Assembly (NCBI GenBank): GCA_963920705.1
Contig: OY987227.1
Span: forward strand, 22,469,434-22,533,433
Length of the DNA stretch: 64,000 nt
Origin: Odiellus spinosus
Lineage: Eukaryota; Arthropoda; Arachnida; Opiliones; Phalangiidae
Direction: 5' to 3'
Shown: positions 1 to 12,574 of the stretch, piece by piece
Layout of the letters: the number at the start of each line of letters is the position of its first letter
Position numbering within the stretch: the first letter of the stretch is position 1
The notes under the pieces: model-generated
Seen by the model: only the letters and a program-made list of their open reading frames with translations
What the model was told of the DNA's origin: nothing
Databases searched by the model: none
Translations under genes and position numbers: made by a program

Positions 1-3000
1 CACTTGCAGATTCGAGGCCTTCCGAGATAATGGTTTTACGATTTTGTCCATTGAGATTTCCCGACTCAATCTTATTTGTGTTGGTCCAAAATATTTGGGA
101 AGTGCAAGGGTGAACTGCTACACCCCTAGGTTTGTCATGTCTACCGAGACTGAAGAGTTCAGTCTCAACTTGATCTTTCAGACTCCAAATAGAGGGTCTA
201 AAACTTTCAGTCCAAAATAGTGAGTCTATAATTAAATCATACGTCATCCCCTCAACATGGCGTTCTCTTTCAGACTCCCGAAGTTCGGGTTTTAAATCAG
301 TTCCATTAGGAAAAATACTAAAGATGTAAGGTTTTCGATCGAGATCGCTGAAGTAAATTCGCTTCTTTACCTCGTTGTAAGCCAAGGCTATAATTTTCTG
401 CAAAACTGGGCTAGGTTTTAAAGTGGGTAAAGGAGGAGTTGGTCTAGAAATATTTTGGTAATCTAAGGTAAGAATTTTATCACTATCAGAAATGAGAAGA
501 TACGAAGCGAAACCTTAAAACAAAGAGAAATTAAAATTTTGTTGGATAAAAGGTGAAAAACAGAAAAAGGCTTACTTTTGCACTTTGTTTTATCAACTAG
601 TTGACTATACGAGCAATAACATCTATCCTCAGTATCTGTTCGATAGATGCAAAGATGAGAGCATCCTCCGTTATTGTTCCGGCAAGGGTTTGTACCACTT
701 TGTTTAGAGTCAGTAATGAGAAGAAGTTTCCAAACTTGACTAGCGTTTCTCGTAACTTCAAACTCTTCGTAGTCAATCCTTTTTTTAACTATAGACCCAT
801 TGTTTAAGTATCCATCCGTCCAGTAAATAATATTCTCAAACACTGTTAAGCTCATGGGTTGCAGTTTCTGTTGCAGGCTGGATTGAACTATCATCTCAAC
901 CGCATGGGTATGTAAATTGATTCTTCTTATAGCTCCAGGGAAAGGTTCAGTCCAATAAACGTAATTTCCTTCTACAACTAAATCACCAACGAAGGTTTGG
1001 GTTTCACGCAAAGACCAAATTAGACCTTTGAAAGTGTGGTGAATACCACACTTTTTGTCGCAACAAATAACGAAAAAGAGGTTTCTAGAAATAAACATAA
1101 GGTTCTAATTTTGCACTTTGGGGTAAGATTGACGTAATAATAGTACCCAGTTTGCGTATGAAGGGTTATAGCAGTTGGATAACATTTAGGAGGTTGAGTT
1201 AGCATCAAATTATACAAAACCGACGTAAAACGTTGATTATGATCAGTCACCATGATCTTCTGTTCGTAAGGTAGTGTCCAGTAAATGTTTCCTAAGGATA
1301 GAAATAAAAATTAGCTAAAAAAATTATAACTACATATATAAAATAGGCTGGAAAATATTCTCACCAAGGACTGAATCGCAAGCGATACCTCCAATTTCGT
1401 AATCCAATTCCAAAACTGCTCTTTTTCCAGTCCCATCCATTTCAATGGAGTTTAAGCGGTGGCCACCTTCCAGCCAGTATAAAGTGTTGACACCCTCGAA
1501 ATTAGAAAAAGCTACCTTGTCAATTGATTGATTGCCAAGAATGGACGGGAAACTTAAATTATCGAAAAGAGCGTATGGAAGTAATTCGGGTTGGTTTTGG
1601 CCATTAAGAGACAAACTGTGGGGTTCAGAGCCAGTCAGGTAAAGAAGAAATGGCGAACTCGATAGACCACTTAGTACACTGTTCTTCTCAAGATACTCAA
1701 AACTGCGAGGTTTGTTCTTGGAATAATTGGCTGGAAGGAATTTTAGCGTTCTTAGAATATCAGTCGTATAATCATTGAAATGTAGAAGACTATACCTGAT
1801 AAGCGAGTTTTGGCTAAAACTGATAAGTAGCGTACAGCGAGTGAAGTATTCATGTATAAGAAATTTTTGTGGTTAGAGGAAATATTGATGGTTTGTAAGA
1901 TTCCCATTTCGTTGGCTACCATCAGAAAACCATTGTAGGAACTCAAAACTGTTAACCTAGAGCTTCCCAATGGATCTAGTGTTAGAACCTCATTGCCGTT
2001 ATATTTTTTACAGATTATTTGGTTTTGATTCAGCCAACACAATTGTTTCCCAGGCGAGTCTGTGACCATTGCTACAAGATAAAACTTATTAGGGAATAAC
2101 GCTAAAATAAATATTAAGAAGAATCAACTCCGTACATCGTAAAGGTTCGCTGCTGTTGAAAAATATAATTCTATTTTCTCCGTTTAACTCAAAGTTCTCT
2201 ATAATATACGAGTATCGTTCAATGTCGGACTCTTTTGAATGAGACCAAAACAGTTTTCTACAAAATTAAAAACATTAATAATTAAAAATTCAAATACTCT
2301 AAAAGATTAGAGTTTGAGAAATCATACTAGTCTCGAAGAAGGAAACTACACATAGATGTTCTTTGTGTGATTGCTCAAACTCTTTAATATAATAAAAATT
2401 TAAGTACTAACCTATTAACCGGATCAATTGCCAGTTCTTGAGGTTGATACATGTTTTCCCAAATCAGATGAGAAAAATGGTCCCCTGAGGTTTTGCAAGC
2501 TGATAATACACTGTTGTTGTCATTAACAGAGGACAATATATAGAGTGAATCCGATTTCCAATCAAAAGCCAATGATTTAGGTTCAAAGTAACCTTAAAAT
2601 CGTTCTTAGTTCAAATCAGTCTGTAAAGCGCATAAGCCATCTTTAATTGAAAATATCTTACTAAGATTGAGCACGAGACTAGATTGGTCAGCAATAAAAG
2701 ATTGCTTTAAAATATTCTTATTGTTTATCCAATATATTTCATCCCTCTCTGGGTCAGACGCTATGTTATTCACCTAAGAATTGTAATAACTCATTAGAAA
2801 TCAGCAGCGACAACCAATTCCATTCAGAAACAAACATTATCAACGGCTATTTTCATTGGTGGAAATATCCATTTCTCAGTACGATTCCACTTGACTACGT
2901 GCATATTAAAGTAACCTTCATTCTTGGTAGCGAATGCTAATACTGGATCATGATCTACAAAAAATGGACAAATTAATGTAATTTTAAGGGAACTTATTCA

Positions 3001-4808
3001 TTTAAATTTTTTAAATCAATACTTCTTCAATAATAAAGTGTGTCCAAGTATCAAAAATACCAAAAATTTTCATTGCAGAGCGACAAATGACTTATTTTTC
3101 TCCAAGAAATTGATAAAAAATAAGTTTTCCAGAAGTTCTCATAAATGACTTTTACAATACTATAGATCCTACATTTCCTTCTAATTAATACGCGGCCCCT
3201 TGGGTTGGTCTTAGAACTGGCTTAAACCTTCTAGAGTACTCAAGTGCTTTCAAATTAACTAAATACTCGATACTGAACTGTGCATGAAATATCCGACTGG
3301 GCATTTCATGAAGGAACTTTTTGGTACTAGATACTACTCAACTCTCATCAAAATATAGGAAATAAAAAGAATATTAACCTTGGCAGGTTTCATTATCGGT
3401 TGACATCTCTAAGCCATAAGGGCAAAAACAAGAAGTACCGCCATTGGCTCCGCGAAGACACAAATGGGAACATCTGCCACCAGTTCTCAGGCAACTATCT
3501 AAAAAAATAAGAACCATCAGGTCAAAAGAACCCGAATTCTCAATTATTTGAATAGCCAAAAATTACCAATGGCTAAAGCTCTAGCTGGTATAAAATCTGG
3601 TATAATCTTTGCGTGATACATGAAGTTACGATTTAAGGTAAGCGTTCTCCTTTCATCAAAATTTTCTATGTTGACCTTATAATTGAAATGGAAAAGATTA
3701 AAATTTTCATAAAAGCATGGGGACATTTTATTATCTACCTGAACTAACATTCCCGAACTTAAATCATCTTCGACCCAGAATAAATTACCATTTATTACGT
3801 TGAAGGAGATCACAGATGACAGAATTTTACTTTGCCCAACTTCTTCGCGAGAACTTCCGTCATAGTTTGCTTTGTGCATAATATAAGATCTGAAATACAA
3901 ACAAATTTTTTAATAAAAACTTAAAATTTTGTCCTATAAGTAAAGATCACTTTTTATCAATCCAGAATATTTTCTTTGATTCTTCATTCACGCATAATGC
4001 ATCAATCGTCTCTTCACTATATTTCTTTCCTTCATAAATTGTAAGACGCTCACTTCCATCTATAAAAGACCTTTCTAAAATTGGCTTCCCACGAATTTCC
4101 ACTGATGACCAAAATAATAATCTAGCAATTGGTTATTGAAAAGATTATTCTCGAGAAAAAGTTAAAAGATGACTATCTTTACCCAGCGTAACTATCCCCT
4201 GTTAAAGAACTGGCATTCGTAAGCTCAAACAGTAAGGAAGTTCTCATTGAGCCATCAAATTTGGATACTTCGAGGCGACGATAACCCCTATCTAACCAGA
4301 ATAAGTTTCGACCAACAACGTCAACAAATATACCAGCTATGGAAGACATGCCTTTAGCCACAACCTTAGGTGAACTTATAATTACACCTACATGATAAGG
4401 ACTTATTAAAAATAAACCAAAAAACATAAACTTTAGTAAACTTACCCGAATTATTCATTAGAGCGTCTTTTATTACACTTCCCTTCGATTCTGACCAAAA
4501 TATTTGGATCATCTCATGGGTAAGAGGAGCAACATCTAAATAAATAGCTTCTGGGAGATCGCAAAGTAGTTTTTGTGGTAACTTTGATGGAGTGTATATG
4601 GCAATATCACTACCAGTTGAGTATAGGAATGATTGGTTTGTAGCTAAAAATATAATAAACCTTTCAAGAAAATTTAATGCTAAATATAAATTTAAAATAA
4701 AAAAATACCTGATAATGCAGGGAGTTTCTTGGCAAAGCTTAGAGCTACACCATGGTTGACGGAAAGCATATAAACTAAACTAAATATGAAGAAGACGACT
4801 AGAGACAT
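1..4808 (-). CDS. LRP5/6 (arrow)-like receptor, N-terminal part, truncated by window edge
   Basis: Fifteen exons can be joined in phase: 4709-4808, 4446-4643, 4183-4387, 3951-4121, 3567-3889, 3379-3498, 2836-2954, 2662-2773, 2412-2592, 2136-2257, 1796-2071, 1365-1730, 1147-1291, 576-1084 and 1-513. A signal peptide (MSLVVFFIFSLVYMLSV) leads directly into six-bladed YWTD-type propellers with no LDL-A repeats in front, the order seen in the Wnt co-receptors LRP5/6 and arrow. Propeller 1 ends in a six-Cys EGF (exon 6, core GGRCSHLC). Propellers 2 and 3 follow, then a second EGF (end of exon 14, NNGGCSHLC) and a fourth propeller that leaves the window. The YWTD motifs are degenerate (LFWLD, IFWTN, YWTE). 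The EGF expected between propellers 2 and 3 is absent. An in-frame Met also exists at 4910. Inside exon 5, 3676-3738 is a 63-nt stop-free stretch with GT-AG ends that may be spliced out. The family call is firm; orthology to arrow itself is uncertain because the sequence is so divergent. Confidence 0.72.
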
Positions 4809-6250
4809 AGCGGATGTCTTATTGAAAGTAATGCAAAAATGGAGAGAGGGTTTCAATACTTTTTTACGTTTGAGCTTAGAAACTGTATTTAAAAATAAAA
4901 ACCCAAACATTTAATGAGGAAGTTTTAATAGATTTCTGATTTGATTTTTGGGAGATAAGCGCAAGGTTTTTGCGAAATATTTTCATCCCAATTCTAAACA
5001 ATTTTTTTTATCTATTTCTAAGATTTTCTATAGAACTCTAATCTAACAAAAGGACCTTTTTGACCTAAATACAAGTATACGTCTCGTTTTCTTCCTGGTT
5101 TTATGTGGAGCAACCCTTTTTATCTCCTTCACATTTTGGGGCAAGGGGCTTCATTGCTTTAATTATATTGATTATTGACCTTTATGTAAGTCCAAGGTCA
5201 GAGGTCGACAATTATATCTTCGCGATTACAAGGCGAAACATAAATACGTAATATATATTTAGCTAAAAACTGTTGTTAATCTATCCTTTTACAGTAATTT
5301 GGGACAAATTGTCTAATTTATTTACTCTTATTAATTTCACCGGTCACCGTTCACCGGTGCCTACGAGACACTACATGTGTTCTCAATGGCCGCGAATGTT
5401 TTGTTCGTTTGGCGGCAATTTCTTCACAAACGCACATCCGGAAAGTGCGGAAACAGATATATTTAAATTGGGAGCGCCAACAGAGCACATGTTTATTTTC
5501 CCCTTTGTTATTAATACAGTTATAATACACTAATTACGAAATATGTCCCTGAAGAGTTGGTATATTTTCATAATACGGGTCATATTTTTATGTAGCAAAT
5601 CACTGAAGATTATATTTTTTAGTGGCAAGAATGTGACTCTGTACCTTCCACCTTTTCATTGAACTTCATACTCACTTTAAAGTGAATATGTTATTGCAAT
5701 ATAGGGGGCTGTGAATAAAAGTGGGCATTTTCTTCTTTGTAAGAAATCGCTGGCTACATTATTCAAATTAGCTTAATTATCCAATTTTTTTAAACTTACC
5801 AATTTTTACTCAATTTGCCTATTATTTTAACCACTTACTCAATTGAATATTGTTACTAAATAAATACAAATTATAGCTCGTCAATAACACGAACCAAAAA
5901 AAAGAGAAGAAAACTCTATCCTAGTACTTAAATTTTCCCAAATCCCAAGTTAATGATTATGCAGCCTATCTTGAAGGAAGAAAGTTGTATTCAAAAACTT
6001 TCTTCTTCCGAGTCCAAGACTCCAAGTGCTCATTTGAAAGTTCGAAACCGGTCACCGGCCGTGTTCAGCGATGCATTACGAAGCTTCCGGTAAAGTGGCG
6101 GTATCTGCGGTATGCGTCGCTGAACTTAGCAGAAGTTCGCCGCCGTGAGTAGTCCTAGCGGTTAAATGTTCAACCAAAAATAGAACATGGATGTGCCGAA
6201 TATCACTTTATAACTTCTGTTAATTTAATAATTAAAGAAATCTAACTTTG
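4809..6250. other. Intergenic between LRP-like gene and Hen1
   Basis: No convincing gene. It is AT-rich and presumably holds the promoters of the two divergently transcribed flanking genes. A short foldback element lies at 6062-6125. Confidence 0.5.
6062..6125. repeat. Short foldback element (GTTCAGCGATGC ends)
   Basis: The left end GTTCAGCGATGCATTACG is answered by an inverted copy ending GCGTCGCTGAAC. A related inverted-repeat element with ends GCGTTCAGTGACAC and GTTGAACGC lies at 24146-24239 in a P450 intron, so this is a dispersed MITE-like family. This copy sits about 130 bp upstream of the Hen1 start codon. Confidence 0.5.
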
Positions 6251-7761
6251 ATGGGGATCAATGATCAAGAAATTCATTTAGAAGAATCCGGTCCAAAATT
6301 TAACCCACCTTTATACATACAGAGATACGATCGAGTACGGAACCTTTTGAGAGCCGAAGATATACTCAAGGTGTGCTAAATTAATCATCCTTTGAATTTC
6401 CTTTACTCTCATTTTTTAATTAATTGAGCCAAATGGCTAGCGGACCTCCTCCTAATATGATGTCAATGGCAGAGCAAAAATATGACAGCATAGGACGCGT
6501 CAAATCCCTCGTATGGTCTGTGAAAGATGCGCTTGTCAAAGTTGTTAAAGTGGCGGCGGATGATATTTATCACAATGCTGCTGTTGACAATGGAATAAAG
6601 ACCAGCGATGAAGGACCACCTCGTGTTGATAAATGTCTGGAAGATTTTTTTTCAATTTGTAATCAAATTGAAGTTAATTTGAGAACGATACAAGAATGCA
6701 CAACTCAGTTGAAAGATAGCCAACAGTATCTTCCCCTACCAGTTACTATAAAGAATGAGGCAGTTGGACCAGTTGAAGGTCTCTCGTATAGCCAGTATTT
6801 GAGTACTGTGAAAGGACAAGTAGCTTTTGCCAAAAATATTCAAGAAATGTTAGCCGATGGAGCTCGTAGAGTTAGTCAAGCTGATTAATCACAATGTTTT
6901 AAGTTTCATTACTGTTCAATCTATGATCTGTACTTGAAATTAATAAATATTCTTTAATTTCTGATGCGTTTCTAATTGAATAGGTGGCGGATTTTGGTTG
7001 TAGCAATGGGAGCTTCACAAAATACCTTAAGAATCTCACCCAGTGTAGAGAAATATCACTAATTGACGTTCATTATGGAAGTCTAACTCAAGCTGAATAC
7101 TCAGCGAGGCCATTAGCGTGGGACTTGATAAGAAAGAGAGACAAAGCTTTAGAAATATTTATATATCAAGGCAGTATAGCTGATAAAGATCGAAGACTAC
7201 AAAACTATGACGCAGTTACACTGATTGAAATGTACGATTAGTTTCCCCAACTTTGAGATCATTTTATGATGTAAAATTTAATTTCTAGTATCGAGCATTT
7301 AAATCCTGATGTCCTATGCCAAGTTCCCGAAGTTGTATTCAGTCACATCATGCCTAAAATCGTCATCATTACCACCCCTAACAGCGAATTCAACTGCTTA
7401 TTCCCTGGTGACAAAGAATTTAGGCACTGGGACCATAAATTTGAATGGACTAGGAAAGAATTTCAAAACTGGTGCTTTTTTTTTTTGAAGGAACAACAAT
7501 AATGAAAAGCCGAATAACTGAACTTTCTTTCATAGGGCAAATGATATTATTGAAAAATATCCAAATTACAATGTTACTTTTGAGGGTATTGGAGAAGCCC
7601 CTGACAATAGAAAAGATGTGGGACATTGCACACAAATGGCTATTTTCAAAATAAAACCCATTGTGAATAATCCTAGATCAAATTGCACGGAGGAGCCTTA
7701 CAAATTGGTAAAAACCCTTATAACAACTGTCAGCAGCTTATTCACACTATTCAACCCCTAG
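6251..7761 (+). CDS. Hen1: Small RNA 2'-O-methyltransferase HEN1
   Basis: Exons 6251-6370, 6984-7231, 7289-7471 and 7536-7761 join in phase to 258 aa. HEN1 methylates the 3'-terminal 2'-OH of piRNAs (and siRNAs in insects), protecting them. Visible family hallmarks are FNPPLYIQRYDRV at the N-terminus, the SAM-binding segment VADFGCSNGSF (residues 41-51), the metal-binding EIIEH (E122, E125, H126), TTPNSEFN (151-158), DHKFEWTR with H172, and GHCTQMAIF near the C-terminus. The length fits the catalytic-domain-only animal form. Intron 1 (6371-6983) contains the complete MED29 gene on the same strand. The last donor is followed by a run of T. The C-terminal tail could alternatively be spliced at 7706/7707; the read-through stop at 7759-7761 is the simpler model. 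Confidence 0.88.
6433..6888 (+). CDS. MED29: Mediator complex subunit 29 (intersex)
   Basis: A single-exon frame of 151 aa. MED29, called intersex in flies, is a Mediator subunit that links activators to RNA polymerase II and in Drosophila acts with DoublesexF in female differentiation. Diagnostic stretches are RVDKCLEDFFSICNQIE, YLPLPVT, LSYSQYLSTVKGQ and the C-terminal SQAD shared with fly intersex. The true start is the ATG at 6433; a TTG three codons upstream is not needed. The N-terminus is short and Pro/Met-rich, without the long Gln tracts of the fly protein. It lies wholly within Hen1 intron 1 on the same strand and has its own AATAAA at 6942-6947, which supports an independent transcript ending before the Hen1 acceptor. 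Confidence 0.9.
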   Translation: MASGPPPNMMSMAEQKYDSIGRVKSLVWSVKDALVKVVKVAADDIYHNAAVDNGIKTSDEGPPRVDKCLEDFFSICNQIEVNLRTIQECTTQLKDSQQYLPLPVTIKNEAVGPVEGLSYSQYLSTVKGQVAFAKNIQEMLADGARRVSQAD

Positions 7762-8661
7762 TTGAGAGCACACCAATATTATTCTCCCTAATACGTTTTT
7801 GTAATGAAATAGCTAGATTGCACTAGATAGGCTCTCTCAATCAAAGCTGTAAAATTGATCTCTTGCTAGTATTGCTTATTGAAAAAAGGCACGATGTTTT
7901 TTCATACACATGACGTGGGTTTTATTTTTCATTTCAATGTGCTCCCATTGAAATTGCCTTACCCAGTGAGAAAAAAATGATCTAAGTTGAAAAAATTTGA
8001 CAGAATTCGACCAATGAAGTAACCTAAATTCAACAAAAGTGGACCAAAAAGGCCTTTGGTACACTTTTGATTTCATTTGATCGAATTATGTTTGATCAAA
8101 TTTTCCAATTTTGAACAAATAAGATTTTCCCTCATTAGAAAAGCCATATTTCTTTCATTATTCTATGGCAGCACATAGAAATTAATAGTAAAACCTGACG
8201 TTACGCATAAGTAAAAACAGCCTCAGGAATTTTTTAAATTTCTAAATATTCCAAAGTATGGCGCGAGATCAATTCGACAAGGCCTGAATCGAGTCAGGTT
8301 GCATGTCTACTTTAAGAGTTGGCAATTGCTTTAAATTAGCGTGGCTGAGGGTTTGAAAAAAAATGCAGATTCTGGAACTATTTACTAAACTGTAATTGTA
8401 ATTGAAAACAATTTTCAGATCAATAAGTTTGAATATCCAGGAAAGACTGCTACCTAAGGATGTTGTCAATATTTTTTTACAGCGCATGAGAATTCGTTGT
8501 TTAATGATGAATGAATCATGATAAAACTTTTAACATTGTAAAAAAAATATTTAATAAAATCTCATTTAGTATCAATTATTGTGTTAACTTATGTGTTAAA
8601 TTTCGTCTAATTAGTAATTAATGAAGAATATATACTTTTTTTTCATATAAAGCCAAATTAC
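7762..8661. other. Intergenic between convergent Hen1 and FPGS
   Basis: Short frames only, none recognisable. Very AT-rich toward the FPGS stop codon. Confidence 0.5.
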
Positions 8662-11600
8662 TCAAATTTGACCATCATATTTTGAATGTAAAACTTTCAA
8701 AACGCCTCCAACTAAATGCAGACTTCCTGTTACCAGTATTTGCAGCTGTTTGGCTTCCAGAAGTTTAGGGTTAGGTTTGGGGAGTTGGGAAAACATACCA
8801 CTTGAGAACTCAGGATTTCTTTTAAGAATGTCTCTCGCATCTCTTCCTTGCGTCACCCAATCAATGGCTTCAGTCAAGCAATCAAAAACTAGGGACGAAG
8901 AGGGAGGGCAAGACGTTAAACTATTTCCACCATCATTATAGACTTTCTCCTCCATCACGCAGCTTTGCATGTAATTCCAAACATTACGATGTCTGAGGCA
9001 CTGTTGGTATTCTTTGTCAGGGTCTATGTTAAAATTTGTTTGGTCTGGAAAATAACAAAAAAAAAAAAATCAATGAATTCTATAAGGATTAGGTAGGTCT
9101 ATCTAGCCCGTAACAATTTAAACACCCCTGCAGTTGAGAGCATACCTGATGCAGCACTGATGTCTTTTGTAACATGATTAGGAGAAAATATTGCACAATC
9201 AAACGCCGCATCCATCAAAGGAGAAAACATAACTTCCGGTTTTCTGCCTTTGGTACAGTTGAAAATAAGTACTTTGTAAACATCGTTGGAAGACTTTATA
9301 TCTTTGGATTCTAGACAACTGGCATCCAAAAACCAATCAATACACAAGGCGATACTTTCTGGAGTGTGAGCACCATCTAGGAAGTATACTATGGAATTTT
9401 TTCGGATGGTCTGAAATCTGCCCAACCATTTTGACTTTAATAAAGCTGAACCAAAAGTGGAAGATAATATTTTAAAACTCTATTAAATTACTTTAATATT
9501 TATTGTACCTTTGGTGAAAATTTCTGGAACTGGAAATATTTTTGCGTAATTGATGGAGCTTTGCGTATTATATTTAAGGTTATTTTCGTTCAATGCTCGA
9601 AGATTGAAAATTTTCAGAAAATCTAAAACAAGATTCACATTTGACAAGATCAAATATTGTGGGGTTTTCATATTTTTCGAACAAGATACCTTTGGGCTTC
9701 ACTTTACGAAGCCAAGCGTAACTCAATTGTAAAGCCAAGGATGCGTTGACTTCCTGAACTTTTCCTTGCATTCCTAATACAAGCTTATTATCAAAAACAT
9801 CACGAAATTGCTTTAGAGATGGGCTCATTTCTATTTGGCACTGAAAATATTCCAAGTTGATTTAGTTGGCATCAAGGGTTATCTTTGACACCATAAATTA
9901 CCAGATGGCGCCACTTGTAAAATCTAAGACTAAAGGAAGGTGGTGGTATAATTTTGGAAAAATAACTTGGGCATTAATAATTGCCAATTATTAATCGGTC
10001 TCTTGTCTGATGAGCCCCTCCCACAGCGGGTCTGAAAACTATTCCTATAGAGAATGTGGTGGGTGCCCAAAAATAGATTTTTGCATAAAAGGGCTGATAG
10101 TGAAGTAGTGCCATCTCACAATATTCTGATCTTAGAAGAAAGATCCAAAATGTAGGGCTGCATGTGTGGCATAAAAAATTTTCACCTTCTTCTCAAGAGA
10201 ACGCTCTAGGAAAACTTTTAAAACCTCCGGTTCTTGAGGAACAGTAAACGCCATCACACCCGTTTTTAGTATTCCAGCTTTTTGCCAGGCTATCTTCCCA
10301 AGAGTATCACCTAAAAGGCTTGTATGGTCTAAACCTATTGAAGTAATTCCAACCACAGCTGGTGATCTAGAATGTATTACAATTTTTTTGGTTTAGAAGC
10401 ATTTCATACACTATAATACGCCAGAATATGACGTAGATTTAATTACTTCAGGATATTAGTGGTGTCATACTCTCCACCAACACCAGTTTCTATTATAGCA
10501 ACATCAACCTGTCAAATTTTCAAGGGCAAATATAAAGAAGAGCACTTTTGAATATTTACTCCTCCAGGCTGGTCAACTTTATCCATTTATTTGATCTTGA
10601 ACAGAGTGCTTTTGGTTGTGGGAGGGATTAGGAAACATGACTTCAATATTAGGGATTGGTTTTTGCAAGGTGAAAATGACCAAGCACTGAGGTAAGAGAT
10701 ATGAGAATATGATGTCGCAGTGATTTTACCAATGCCTCTTGTTTGTTTTTAATCCCAAAAATCAGACATAACTTTAATGGGGTGCTGTCTCTTCTGAATC
10801 AAGAGATCAAATAAGCAGACAACATTGCCAACTAGCAGGAAAAAATATTTTGGCTGTGTTGTAGCTGCATTGAAGTTTGCTTTTCTAAAAAATGCACCAG
10901 AAAGTTGTGGCTCTTGTTTTTTTCTTCTGTCAAATAACAGCCTTGACAAAGTAGGTGGGGGTTTGCTTACTCACAGTGTAGATTTAGCCAAAGTTCAGAA
11001 TTCTAATTTAAGAGAGCTACCAATCGTTTTGAATCCTTCATTTAAAACATGCCACGTTTCAGAAAAGCATTCACCTCTGGAGCTACAGCACAGTCAATTG
11101 GTGACCACTTTAGGTAATGACTTACATTTTCTTCTGAAAATATCCTAAAGGCAAGAACAGTTAAGAAATGAAAATACGGGGGCATTTTAGAGTCTTCCTG
11201 TTATAAATTAATTTACTGTATTTGAACAGTAAAGGCTAATTTGTTTACAAAATTGTTACAGACCACAAAATCCTTGATTTTATTGTAAGTGTCCCAGAAA
11301 TAATGTATGAAAAGCTTCTTCTCCAATGGTTCTCCATTTATTCTGATTCTTTCAGTTACGTTGATTAAATGGGGTGAGCTAAAAGATGGAACTTTAATTA
11401 ATACGAGATGGTTCAGTAACATCTTATAAGACTTTAAAGTTTACATACCTATAAAAGCCAGTTTTGTAGCCACAAGTTCGTAAAATACATTCAGATAAGG
11501 CACAAGTCGACCCTTTTCCTTTGGTTCCAGCTACGTGAATTGCATTTAGTTTTAGCAAATGCTCTTCCTGGAAGAATACTAATTGGTCATAAAAATGGCA

Positions 11601-11970
11601 TGACCATTTACTTAGGTAGAAATGATAAAACACAAAAAAAAACTAACCTGTAATCCAACACATTCTAAAAGTTTAGGGGTAAAGGCTAAGTTTCTTTTTG
11701 CCACGTCTAATGTTTTCTCCGATGCGGCTAAAAGTGACAAATTGCTTTGAAGGCCATTGAGGGCCGCAATTGTTTCCTAAACAAGTAAAATGTGGAATAT
11801 ATATTCGCCAAAGTGAATAAATTTGTATTTCATCTTACTTCGTAGGAATATGAATGATTTTGAAATCCATTTTGTATCTTGGAATCATTTCCATTAACAC
11901 AAACTGATTGAAAAAGGCAATCATTACCTTCAACAACTTTTTCAGAAAAATATTTTGTGCTACAACTCAT
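8662..11970 (-). CDS. FPGS: Folylpolyglutamate synthase
   Basis: Eleven exons join in phase to 584 aa: 11839-11970, 11648-11776, 11449-11567, 11267-11378, 11126-11197, 10447-10508, 10186-10366, 9690-9840, 9509-9622, 9146-9445 and 8662-9044. The enzyme adds glutamates to folates in an ATP-dependent reaction, retaining them in cytosol and mitochondria. Landmarks: P-loop [10 protein letters not shown] (about 98-107), [49 protein letters not shown] with IAWQKAGI (about 220-235), [11 protein letters not shown] (about 380) and the C-terminal [10 protein letters not shown]. All are typical of the eukaryotic family. The exon 4 donor is ambiguous (11267 or 11249, both in frame). Intron 5 (10509-11125) is much longer than the others. 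The chosen start gives a cytosolic-type N-terminus; an upstream mitochondrial leader is not excluded. Confidence 0.92.
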
Positions 11971-12574
11971 TATCTTTGCATTACACCAGATTACACACAA
12001 AATAATTACCCTTCCTTATATTTAGTTTGGGTTTAATTAAAGCCTTGTGAAAGAAAGTGAAACTGGTTATGCCAAACCCTATTCTTAAACTGGACGCAAT
12101 TGTGTAATTTAAATTATTAAAGATAATCCGGTAAAAGTCCATGTGGCGTTGTTTACAAAGGCATCCTAAGATTAGTTTTAAAAGTAGGTCATGGTAATTT
12201 ATTCCAAAATGAAAGTGTATTTCTAAACTTTTACCTTATCTAATCTGCAAATTTTACCTCTTCATCTTTCCATTGCCAAGGAAATAGGATTAACGCATGC
12301 TCTTACAGTACACTTACACTTAAATCTACCTTTACATTGCCTGAACTTGAATGAAATTTAACCACTGGTGCCAGAGGCGTTCATGTACAAGTGCAACATT
12401 TATTTGTACTGACTATTAAAAAACTTTTTCGAAAATCACGGGGACTACTAAAAATATTCAAGGTAGGGAGTTTCTTATGTACAGCCCTGATTTTTAAATC
12501 CTTTTTATTTGGTCGTCTGCACGGAGCCACGTGGTTCTTCTAAGTTCTAAACCGAGTCTCTGCACAGTATAGAA
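11971..12574. promoter_or_regulatory. Divergent intergenic region, FPGS and C11orf98-like gene
   Basis: About 600 bp separating two head-to-head genes, so it must hold both promoters. I see no TATA box I would defend. This is an inference from gene orientation only. Confidence 0.35.

Noticed and set aside
1731-1796. Apparent frame break between receptor exons 11 and 12
   Set aside because: The acceptor CTAAG at 1751-1752 gives a wrong phase, but the stronger acceptor CCTTCCAG (exon start 1730) restores the frame, so no frameshift is needed.
10749-10949. Minus-strand frame with [11 protein letters not shown] in FPGS intron 5 as the missing FPGS exon
   Set aside because: It lacks usable splice borders. 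The true exon ([17 protein letters not shown]) is at 11126-11197 and fits in phase.
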